In this document: piece after piece, positions 1 through 8,500 of the stretch | Layout: every line of letters begins with the position of its first letter | How positions within the stretch are numbered: the stretch's first letter is position 1 | Assembly (NCBI RefSeq): GCF_001661675.2 | Contig: NZ_CP019602.1 | Location: 1,761,501 to 1,825,500 of the forward strand | Reading direction: 5' to 3' | From: Croceicoccus marinus | Lineage (GTDB): Bacteria; Pseudomonadota; Alphaproteobacteria; Sphingomonadales; Sphingomonadaceae | DNA length: 64,000 nt | Notes under the pieces: model-generated | Seen by the model: only the letters and a program-made list of their open reading frames with translations | Told to the model about the DNA's origin: nothing | The model's database searches: none | Translations under genes and position numbers: made by a program

Positions 1-17
1 AAGGACGTCGCAGAACG

Positions 18-938
18 ATGCCGTCTGAAGCGCCAGCCAGGGACCGTATCCTCGTCGTCGACGACACGCCGGACTCGTTGAGCCTGCTGGTCGACACGCT
101 TGAGCAGGAAGGCATGACCGCCCTTGTCGCGACAAGCGGGGAAGCGGCGCTGGAACTGCTGGATCACGACACGCCCGACCTGATCCTGATGGATGCGGTG
201 ATGCCGGGGATGGACGGGTTCGAGGCGACGCGCCGGATCAAGCGCGATCCCGCCTTTGCCTATGTGCCCGTCATCTTCATGACCGGCCTGACCGAACCGG
301 AGCATGCCATCGCGGCGCTGGAAAACGGCGGGATCGACTATATTCGGAAGCCGATCGTGATCGAAGAGCTGCTTGCGCGTATCCGCGTGCATCTCGCCAA
401 TGCGCGCAACGCGCATCGCTCACGCCTGGCGCTGGACGGCGCGGGTCGGCATCTCGTCGCGGTCGATCGCGGCGGCCGGGTGACCTGGTGCACGCCGCAG
501 GCCGGCAGGCTGCTGTCCCGCATCGAGCCCGGCTGGAACGAGGACGCGCGGCAGTTGCCGGAAAGACTGGTCTATCCGATGCAGCGGATCGCGCAGCAGG
601 CGCTGCTTCCGGGCCATTCGATCCGCGTCGAATTTCCCGACTTCGACATCGATCTCGCCGCGGTGGAAAGCGAGCGCGAAGGCGACACGCTAATCCGTTT
701 GACCGAAGTTCGCGAAGGCGCGGAGATCGCCTTGCTTCAGAACCGCATCGGCCTGACCCAGCGCGAGGCCGAGGTGCTGCTGTGGGTCAGCTATGGCAAG
801 TCCAACCGCTCGGTCAGCGAGATCCTGGGCATCAGTCCGCGCACGGTGAACAAGCACCTGCAGCAGATCTTCACCAAGCTGGGGGTCGAGACGCGAGCCG
901 CCGCAACCGCCCTTGCGGTCAGGATCATCTCGGGATGA
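18..938 (+). CDS. Response regulator with REC and LuxR-type HTH domains
   Basis: Phosphorylation-controlled transcription factor of 306 aa. The N-terminal receiver domain (about residues 10-125) has the acidic pair VVDD, the phospho-acceptor Asp59 in LILMDA, Thr89 (FMTG) and Lys111 (RKP). The C-terminal 60 residues form a LuxR/NarL helix-turn-helix (LTQREAEVLLWVSYGKS, then TVNKHLQQIFTKLGVETR). About 110 residues between them match no domain I recognise and may be a PAS-like linker. No histidine kinase follows. One could lie upstream of the window, because the gene begins 18 bases from the edge. An upstream operon partner is therefore inference only; the domain call is firm. Confidence 0.9.
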   Translation: MPSEAPARDRILVVDDTPDSLSLLVDTLEQEGMTALVATSGEAALELLDHDTPDLILMDAVMPGMDGFEATRRIKRDPAFAYVPVIFMTGLTEPEHAIAALENGGIDYIRKPIVIEELLARIRVHLANARNAHRSRLALDGAGRHLVAVDRGGRVTWCTPQAGRLLSRIEPGWNEDARQLPERLVYPMQRIAQQALLPGHSIRVEFPDFDIDLAAVESEREGDTLIRLTEVREGAEIALLQNRIGLTQREAEVLLWVSYGKSNRSVSEILGISPRTVNKHLQQIFTKLGVETRAAATALAVRIISG

Positions 939-1166
939 TCCGCGACAGCGCGCCGATGCGGGCTGAAAAGAGCCCTATCAGGGGCAAAACCCTGCCAATC
1001 TACGTCATTTGGACACTTACGGCATGGCCTGGCGACGCCGTATCATGCTGTCAATTCGCATCGGTCACCGGACCCGGTCTCATTATCGCGGCGCCTTGTT
1101 GCAAGGTGTCCCGTCCCCGGGCCAGGCCGACAGGATCATTCTAGCCGACACAACCGAAGGGGCGAC

Positions 1167-2168
1167 ATGAACGGAACTCGCGTAGGTAACAGGATCATCG
1201 GCGCTGATGCGCCGGTCACCGTCGGTTGGGAAAACATTCCCAAGGTCGAAGGCGGCCCGGTCAAGCGCTTTGTCTTCACCTGGTTCCAGCCCACCATGCT
1301 GCTAGCACTGGTGGCATTCTGGTATTACGCGCCCAATTCGATCGCGACGGCATCCACCGCGATCGGCATCGGCATCGGGTTCAAGATCCTGCTGCTGTCG
1401 CTGGAATGGGTTAACCCGCGCCATGACAGCTGGCGGCTGACCTGGAAGGAACTGGCCACCGACCTGTTCTATGTCGGCATCGGTTATACCGTGATCAACA
1501 TGATCGAAAGCTTCATCGGCGCCGGTGTCGTCATCGGCTTCGTCCAGGATTCGTTCGCGTGGGAGAAGTTCAACTGGTTCATGGCCATGCCGCTGCTGCT
1601 GCAGGCGATCATGATCTCGATGATCTTCGACTTCGGCCAGTACTGGATGCATCGCGGGATGCATAACTGGTACCCGCTGTGGCTGACCCATGCGCCGCAT
1701 CACTACATCACCCAGCTCAACATCAACAAGGGCGCGGTCGGCAATCCGATCGAGCTGTTCCTGATCGGCCTGGGCATCGGCGGCTTCTTCGATTTCCTGC
1801 CGCGTGCTTTCCTGCTGGCGGGCACGCTGGGCCTGACGGTGTCGATCTATCAGCACATCAACGTGCGCTTCAACACCCCGCGCTGGTGGCGCTTCCTGTT
1901 CAACACGACCGAGCATCACAGCGTCCACCACTCGCAGGATTACGAGGCGAGCCGCAGCAATTATTCGGCGACCTGGATCATCTTCGACCGCATGTTCGGC
2001 ACCTGCGTTGATGGCGAGGCGGAACTGCTGGGCATGGAAGGCGGCCGCCCGATGTCGATCCGCGAGACGATGGTGTATCCTTTCACCGAGGCGTGGAAAT
2101 CGATGAAGGCGCGCGCCGGCCGCTCGGAGCAGCCGGCGGAAGAGCCAACCGCCGTCCCGGCCGAGTGA
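1167..2168 (+). CDS. Fatty acid hydroxylase / sterol desaturase family protein
   Basis: Integral membrane di-iron oxygenase of 333 aa, family PF04116. It shows the family's histidine clusters: HRGMH at 162-166, HAPHH at 175-179, His230, and EHHSVHH at 249-255. These would bind two irons for O2-dependent hydroxylation or desaturation of a lipid. Hydrophobic helices lie at about 40-80, 100-125, 140-155 and 190-225. Substrate cannot be read from the sequence; hydroxylation of sphingolipid, ornithine-lipid or carotenoid-type substrates is possible. The ATG at 1167 follows a GAAGGGGCGAC ribosome-binding stretch. The gene stands alone between a response regulator and an unknown membrane protein, with a strong hairpin just after its stop. 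Confidence 0.88.
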   Translation: MNGTRVGNRIIGADAPVTVGWENIPKVEGGPVKRFVFTWFQPTMLLALVAFWYYAPNSIATASTAIGIGIGFKILLLSLEWVNPRHDSWRLTWKELATDLFYVGIGYTVINMIESFIGAGVVIGFVQDSFAWEKFNWFMAMPLLLQAIMISMIFDFGQYWMHRGMHNWYPLWLTHAPHHYITQLNINKGAVGNPIELFLIGLGIGGFFDFLPRAFLLAGTLGLTVSIYQHINVRFNTPRWWRFLFNTTEHHSVHHSQDYEASRSNYSATWIIFDRMFGTCVDGEAELLGMEGGRPMSIRETMVYPFTEAWKSMKARAGRSEQPAEEPTAVPAE

Positions 2169-2194
2169 GGCGGGACCGTCGCCCGATCCTGAAA

Positions 2195-2223
2195 GGTGCC
2201 CGCGAATATGCTTCGCGGGCACC
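2195..2223 (+). terminator. 12-bp perfect stem-loop after the hydroxylase gene
   Basis: GGTGCCCGCGAA (2195-2206) and its exact complement (2212-2223) flank a 5-nt loop. It lies 27 nt after the stop of the hydroxylase gene. There is no U-tract, so it may be a processing or 3'-protecting hairpin rather than a classical intrinsic terminator. Confidence 0.55.
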
Positions 2224-2300
2224 TGACGGTCTGGATTGTTCGAAGTAGCGATCGCATGGCGCCCCACTTGGACGCCATCGAACATTGACTGGGATGGACT

Positions 2301-2954
2301 GTGAACCTGCGTTTCCTTGAACCGATCTGGCATATCCGCGGCAGTATGCCGCTACCCCCGAATCAGACGCATGACGAGGCGTTCGACAGGCTCATGCCGC
2401 TGTTCAGGACGAGCGGTACGACCCATGAAAGATCGGGCGAGACGCTGACCTTCCTCAAGAAGGACCAGGAAGCGCAGGACAAGATGTCGATTTTCGACCG
2501 CGGCGTGCTCCACATAGATCAGCAGCCGAGCGGCGCGATCCTGCGCTATCGGATGGCCAGCCGTGCCCTGTTGTACTGCTTCCTGGCGCCGCTTCTGTTT
2601 CTCGCCATCGCGCAGGTGACGGTGATGGTCGCCGACCATCAAAAGGCCTCTTCCGAGGCAAGCACGGGATCCGATACCGAAGACAAGTCGAAGAAGGACG
2701 AGGCGCGCGACCTGCCGCAACATGCGATCGACAAGGCGCTGGGTGCGCCCGCCCCCGAACTTCCGGACGCCGATGAAGCCGAGGAGGAGGACGAAGGACC
2801 GTCCCCCACGCCCGCCTATGTGTTCGCGGCGATCTTCGTGGCGCTATATATCGGTGGCCGGATCCTGGAGGACCATCTGATCAAGAGGCGGTTCCGCAGG
2901 AGGCTGTACGGCGAGGACAAGGCTGGCAACGGTTCTGCGATGCTGTCTGCCTAG
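2301..2954 (+). CDS. Hypothetical membrane protein
   Basis: Unrecognised 217-aa protein. The proposed start is a GTG at 2301; a downstream ATG at residue 16 (SMPLPPNQ) is an alternative. The N-terminal ~90 residues are polar. One membrane helix follows at about 91-111 (ALLYCFLAPLLFLAIAQVTV). A charged, acidic Asp/Glu/Lys-rich linker (about 115-165) leads to a second helix near 170-187 (TPAYVFAAIFVALYIGGRI) and a basic tail (KRRFRRRLYG). This fits a two-pass inner-membrane protein with a long soluble loop. Coding quality is good for the frame, but no function is proposed. Confidence 0.7.
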   Translation: MNLRFLEPIWHIRGSMPLPPNQTHDEAFDRLMPLFRTSGTTHERSGETLTFLKKDQEAQDKMSIFDRGVLHIDQQPSGAILRYRMASRALLYCFLAPLLFLAIAQVTVMVADHQKASSEASTGSDTEDKSKKDEARDLPQHAIDKALGAPAPELPDADEAEEEDEGPSPTPAYVFAAIFVALYIGGRILEDHLIKRRFRRRLYGEDKAGNGSAMLSA

Positions 2955-3368
2955 GATCGGGTATGTCCCGTTTCGCTGCCGCTGACCACGGATCGGTCGC
3001 GACATAATTAAACGATAACGAATGAAAGACCCGGCAGGTTTGGTCGCGTCTTTTGCGTTCGTGGTGGTTATCGTTCGGACACTGGTCCGCGACCGGTAGC
3101 ACGCACGTTGTCGCCGCTACGATCATCGACGTCAAAAAATATTCGCAAGCGAGAACGGCATGACAAGGCATGGCGCAGTGGTCGCCCCAGCAGGCGAGTG
3201 GCGGAGGAACCGGACTGCTGCGAACCTCCCTCCACGTCTTTTTCCCTGCTCGGCAGGGTATCTGCAGGCAATTTCCGCGGATTTAAGCAGATACATATTC
3301 GAGCGGCCGCGGAAATCTGCCAAACACGGGCTGAATTCCCTAAACCGGAAGCAGGGAATTTGCGTTGA
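2955..3368. other. Gene-free stretch, lower GC than neighbours
   Basis: No convincing gene is seen on either strand. Short open frames here have no recognisable motifs and no good ribosome-binding sites. The sequence is visibly less GC-rich than the chromosome on either side (for example AT-rich runs near 3005-3025 and 3130-3145). It marks the left edge of the decayed accessory region. Confidence 0.5.
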
Positions 3369-3589
3369 ACGAGCAGCGAACTTCTGCGCTATATCAGCGA
3401 GACGACGACCCTGTTCGACTTTTCTCACCTTCGTATCACGCCGCGCATGATGGTCTACACGAGCAAGCTCGGGCACCGCATGGTTGGCGAGGACTGGATA
3501 GAGGTGATTGGCAAAATTGATCCTCCGCTCCTGCCAGCCGAGTCCCTTACCGCCTTCACCGATCTGCTCGATCCGGAAGTGGAGTCCCG
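3369..3589 (+). pseudogene. Possible degraded coding remnant upstream of terminase
   Basis: Reading from the codon after the stop at 3366 gives an open, protein-like frame (TSSELLRYISETTTLFDF, later GEDWIEVIGKIDPPLLP) that loses sense after about 3590. The only ATGs are at 3447/3450. I do not recognise the family. It may be the residue of a phage gene preceding the terminase, or chance. Confidence is low. Confidence 0.25.
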
Positions 3590-3601
3590 TAGTCGATCCA
3601 G

Positions 3602-5235
3602 AAACGGGGTGCGACAAGGAAACAGCTTGTTGAAGAGCTGCACTCCACCCGCCGTTCAGACCTGCCCGAGGATATTATTGATCTGCTCCGGGCGGGGATG
3701 GCAATGCCTGAGAGCATTCTTCCCGACAATACGGTTCTACTGCTACGCAAGCTGCAGCAACGGTCGTTTCCAGCGTTCCTCATGCGAGCATGGCCGGAGG
3801 TGACCGGCGGAGATCCTGTTCAGTGAAACTGGCACCTTGATGCGATAGCCTACCAGATGGAGCGCGTGGCGGCGGGAGATCGCCGCCGCCTCCTTCTCAA
3901 TCTGCCCCCGCGCAACGGCAAGTCCAAGCTGGTGTCGATCATCCGGGTCGCGTTCCTGCTTGGCCGCAACCCGACGCTCAACTTCGTCTGCGTCAGCTAC
4001 TCGAACGAGCTCTCAGGAAAGCTCGCGCGCGACTGCCTGTCGATCATGCAGTCTGACTGGTACCAGCAGCTGTTTCCGGCCACCGCATATCGCGCAAGCG
4101 CTCCGCCAACTGCGACTTCGAGACCACACGCGGCGGCGGACGCTTCGCAACGTCGATCACCGGTACGCTCACTGGCCGCGGAGGTGACATCATAATCCTG
4201 GATGACGTGATCAAACCCGAGGAGGCGAACTGGGAGACTACGCGACAGAACGTCGATAACTGGCTCCAGTCTACGCTGTCATCACGCCTGAACGACAAGT
4301 CTTCCGGCGCCATACTCTGTTTGATGCAGCGGCTGCACCAGCTCGACCTGTCCGGCCTGCTTCTGGAGACCGCGACATACGACCACCTCTCGCTGCCTGC
4401 GATTGCAATCGATGCCGAGGTTATCCCGCTCACGCGTGGCCGAAGTCATCATCGCCGTGCAGGAGAGGTCCTGCACCCGGCGCGTGAACCGCTTGCCGTA
4501 CTTGAAGAGGTACGGGCTTCGATGGGTTCAGCATCCTTTAACGCCCAGTATCAGCAGGATCCGGTCCCGACTCATGGTAATGTATTCAAGGCAAATTGGC
4601 TCGCCACCTACGATCCCGATGCCACGGACCGGAATTACGGAGTGATAGTACAGTCCTGGGACACGGCGATAAAGACCGGCCCTGCCAACGATTGGTCGGC
4701 CTGCGTTACCGCGGGGGTCTATGGAGGCGACCTGTTCATCCTCGATGTCTGGCGCGGGCGTGTCGAATTCCCTGAACTCAAGCGCAAGGCAATCGGGCTG
4801 GTCACACGCTTCAAGCCCAAGGCTATTCTGATCGAGGACAAGGCCTCCGGCCAGCAGCTGCTGCAGGAGCTACGCGCAGACCGTTCAGGCACCGCCCGGC
4901 CTATTGGCTGCAACCCTGAAGGTGACAAGCTTACCCGAGTATCAGGACTTTCTCCCATGGTTGAGGCCGGGTAGCTCTATCTCCCTTCTGACCCGCCGTG
5001 GCTTGCCGATTTTACCTCCGAGCTCCTGTCGTTCCCCAACGGGCGCCACGACGATCAGGCTGGCGCATTATCACAGCTGCTTGCATGGGTTCGCCAGAGA
5101 GCATCATTTCCTGTCAGCCTGGCATGGCCGCCTGAGATGCCAGCGCCCTACGATCCCGAAGGGGGTGAAACGGATCCTTATCTGTGGGGATCAGGCAATC
5201 ATTGCGAAATCGATGCGGATGAGCTGTGGATTTGA
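3602..5235 (+). pseudogene. Phage terminase large subunit, multiply disrupted
   Basis: Remnant of the ATPase/nuclease motor that packages phage DNA. Conceptual translation gives, in order, FPAFLMRAWPEV (N-terminal adaptor), an in-frame TGA at 3824, NWHLDAIAYQMERV, the Walker A-like segment LLLNLPPRNGKS (about 3893-3928), and FVCVSYSNEL. A one-base frame change between about 4085 and 4105 follows, then GGGRFATSITGTLTGRGGD, the Walker B segment IIILDDVIKPEE, SFNAQYQQDP, and the RNase H-like nuclease segment VQSWDTAIK with ILIEDKASG. A TAG at 4972 interrupts it, then LYLPSDPPW and FPNGRHDDQAGALSQ run to the TGA at 5233. Two stops and a frameshift make it inactive. No portal, capsid or integrase gene accompanies it, so it is an isolated prophage relic. 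Confidence 0.88.
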
Positions 5236-5553
5236 GAAAGCCCGCCCCGGGGAACGAGAATTTCAGACGGGCGAGCGGCTACTTCAGTCTATGGGGAATG
5301 AGATTTGCGTGCGAGTGGGCGTACAGCGCTCGCCATAGTCACTGTTCCAGAAGGAAAGCAACGGACCGCTTTTGCGGCAAGTGCTTGAGCGCTTATTTCA
5401 AGCCTGCTCATTGCAATGGAGCGTCGCGGGCATCTGAACCTCGGCGCCCGACGTTAGGGCTACGGCCGGCGCAACAATCGACCAGACGCACTAGACATGC
5501 ACATAGTGATGGAGGCGAGCGGCATTTCCCGCTCGCCTCTTATGTTTCTCAAT
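5236..5553. other. Intergenic region between terminase relic and autotransporter
   Basis: About 320 bases with no supported gene. It contains the 11-bp hairpin at 5512-5539 described separately. The short open frames have no recognisable motifs. Confidence 0.5.
5512..5539. terminator. Bidirectional-type hairpin, GAGGCGAGCGG stem
   Basis: GAGGCGAGCGG (5512-5522) pairs perfectly with CCGCTCGCCTC (5529-5539) over a 6-nt loop. On the plus strand it is followed by TTATGTTTCTC. It lies 14 nt beyond the autotransporter stop and would serve that minus-strand transcript. Confidence 0.6.
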
Positions 5554-8500
5554 TTAGAAGCTGATGGACAGGTTCGCCCTTGCAGCATTGGTCATGCCGT
5601 AGTCGGCAATCGTACCACTATAGCCAAGCCCAGTCGTCACGCGGTCCGATACTCTGTAGCTAAGCGCAAGATCGACCAGTGCGGCGTCCTTGGCAAGCGG
5701 TGCGCCAGCGATAATGAAGGCCGGATCACCTGGTGCAAATGCAAGGGTAGCTCCGGTCTCGTGGTCACCCAGCGCATGTTGCCATTCGCCTGACATGCTC
5801 GCGGAGAAGCGGGCTGCAGAATCGAGCGGAATGGTGGATTTGAAGCCAATCGAACCGAAGGTCCAGTCCGCCTTCTCATTTTCTGCATTCAACCCGAGCG
5901 TTCCGCCGTTCTCCGCAAACTGCCCACGATCGAAACGGGTCCAGTTCACGCCCATAAACGGCTCCAGGGCGCCATTACCCAGCGGGATGCGAACGCCTGC
6001 ACGGGCAAAAGCTCCAAAGGTTTCGGCATCGTATTTGGCAGACACGGATTGGTCGATCGTAGGCAGGACCAGGTCCCGCTCGGTTTCGACATCATACCTG
6101 GCATATTGCCCACCGGCCGACAATCTGACCGGCCCCAGCGTGGTGCCTGCATAGACCCCTGCATGCAGCCCCTCGATGGACGCATTCGAAAAGCGTTGGG
6201 CGATGTCCATTTCACCGTCGGTATAACCGACAGCTGCGCCGAACGTCGAATTGCCGGATTGAAAATCGAGCCCGCCTAGCATGCCCGCCGAGTTGCGATC
6301 ATAGCCAGCGGCATTCTGATCGCTCGACCATTCATCACGCGCACCGATGGCCTGCAACCAGAGGTTGGGACCCTTGAAGCGCGGTGTATCCATTCGGCCC
6401 AGAATCGCGCGGCGTGTCCGGTCGCTGTCCTGCACAAGTGCATTGGCGACGCTTGCGTGCACTTCGCCGGAAAGATTGTCGAAGATATCTTGCGCGCCCT
6501 TCGCCGACTGGCCTACGACGTCATAATACAAAGCGCTTTCGGCCGCGAACGCCGCGTTGATAGCGCTGCCTACTTCGGACTGATTGCCGGTTGCCGCAAT
6601 ATCAGCGAAGTCAACATCGTTACGGGTAAGCGTCAGATCTACGCCGTTGCTGCCATAGGACAACGTCGGCATCAGGAAGGCGAGATCGGTTTCGACGCCA
6701 TCGAAGCTTCCCTCCACCGACGAGCCGGTGACGATCGTGTATTCCGTCTGCGGAGCGTAAGTACCATCCGCTGCGAAAACCTGCACAGTGCCGCCCGAGA
6801 GGGTGACGGCGCCGGTTGCCGCGAGACGATCTGCCTGTCCATCAGCATTGGCGTTGATCTCGAGCGTCGAGCCACTGGCGAATGAAATGTCGCCATCAAT
6901 CATCAGGGTGCCGATCGCATCGCCCGCAGGTGCCACAGTCGATCCCGACATTGCAGAGATGCCGCCCACGACGCCGACGCCGGAAAGACGTGTGGCTTCT
7001 TGCAAAGTTACAAGCGAGCCGCCGAGGTAACCGTCGACAATCAGCGTGCCGCCAGCAACAGTCGTGCCGCCGGTGTAGCTGTTGGTGCCGGTCAGCGTGA
7101 CCGCGCCGGTGCCGTCCTTGGTGAAGGTGCCGGTGCCCGAGACATCGCCGCCGAAACTCCCGTCGGTGTCCTGGTCGATCACGAGATCGGCATTGTTGAG
7201 CACGTCGCCGGTAAGCGAGGTGGTCGAGCCGATCAGCGTGCCGCCAGCAACAGTCGTGCCGCCGGTGTAGCTGTTGGTGCCGGTCAGCGTGACCGCGCCG
7301 GTGCCGTCCTTGGTGAAGGTGCCGGTGCCCGAGACATCGCCGCCGAAGCTGCCGTCGGTGTTCTGGTCGATCACGAGATCGGCATTGTTGAGCACGTCGC
7401 CGGTGAGCGAGGTGGTCGAGCCGATCAGCGTGCCGCCAGCAACGGTGGTGCCGCCGGTGTAGCTGTTGGTGCCGGTGAGCGTGACCGCGCCGGTGCCGTC
7501 CTTGGTGAAGGTGCCGGTACCCGAAACATCGCCGCCGAAGCTGCCGTCGGTGTTCTGGTCGATCACGAGATCGGCATTGTTGAGCACGTCGCCGGTAAGC
7601 GAGGTGGTCGAGCCGATCAGCGTGCCGCCAGCAACAGTCGTGCCGCCGGTGTAGCTGTTGGTGCCGGTCAGCGTGACCGCGCCGGTGCCGTCCTTGGTGA
7701 AGGTGCCGGTGCCCGAGACATCGCCGCCGAAGCTGCCGTCGGTGTTCTGGTCGATCACGAGATCGGCATTGTTGAGCACGTCGCCGGTGAGCGAGGTGGT
7801 CGAGCCGATCAGCGTGCCGCCAGCAACGGTGGTGCCGCCGGTGTAGCTGTTGGTGCCGGTGAGGGTAACCGCGCCGGTACCGTCCTTGGTGAAGGTGCCG
7901 GTGCCCGAGACATCGCCGCCGAAACTCCCGTCGGTGTCCTGGTCGATCACGAGATCGGCATTGTTGAGCACATCGCCGGTAAGCGAGGTGGTCGAGCCGA
8001 TCAGCGTGCCGCCAGCAACAGTCGTGCCGCCGGTGTAGCTGTTGGTGCCGGTCAGCGTAACCGCGCCGGTGCCGTTCTTGGTGAAGGTGCCGGTGCCCGA
8101 GACATCGCCGCCGAAACTGCCGTCGGTGTTCTGGTCGATCACGAGATCGGCATTGTTGAGCACGTCGCCGGTGAGCGAGGTGGTCGAGCCGATCAGCGTG
8201 CCGCCAGCAACAGTCGTGCCGCCGGTGTAACTGTTGGTGCCGGTCAGCGTGACCGCGCCGGTACCGTCCTTGGTGAAGGTGCCGGTGCCCGAGACATCGC
8301 CGCCGAAACTCCCGTCGGTGTCCTGGTCGATCACGAGATCGGCATTGTTGAGCACATCGCCGGTAAGCGAGGTGGTCGAGCCGATCAGCGTGCCGCCAGC
8401 AACAGTCGTGCCGCCGGTGTAGCTGTTGGTGCCGGTGAGGGTAAGGTTGCCCGAACCTGCCTTGATGAGCGAGCCGACGCCGGAGATCGCACCTGCATAG

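Noticed and set aside
3108..3803. Several 60-160-aa open frames around the terminase relic
   Set aside because: They overlap each other on both strands and none has recognisable motifs; only the terminase pieces are supported.
7038..8442. CRISPR array
   Set aside because: Repeats are directly adjacent with no unique spacers, 192 bp long and in coding frame; no cas genes are present.
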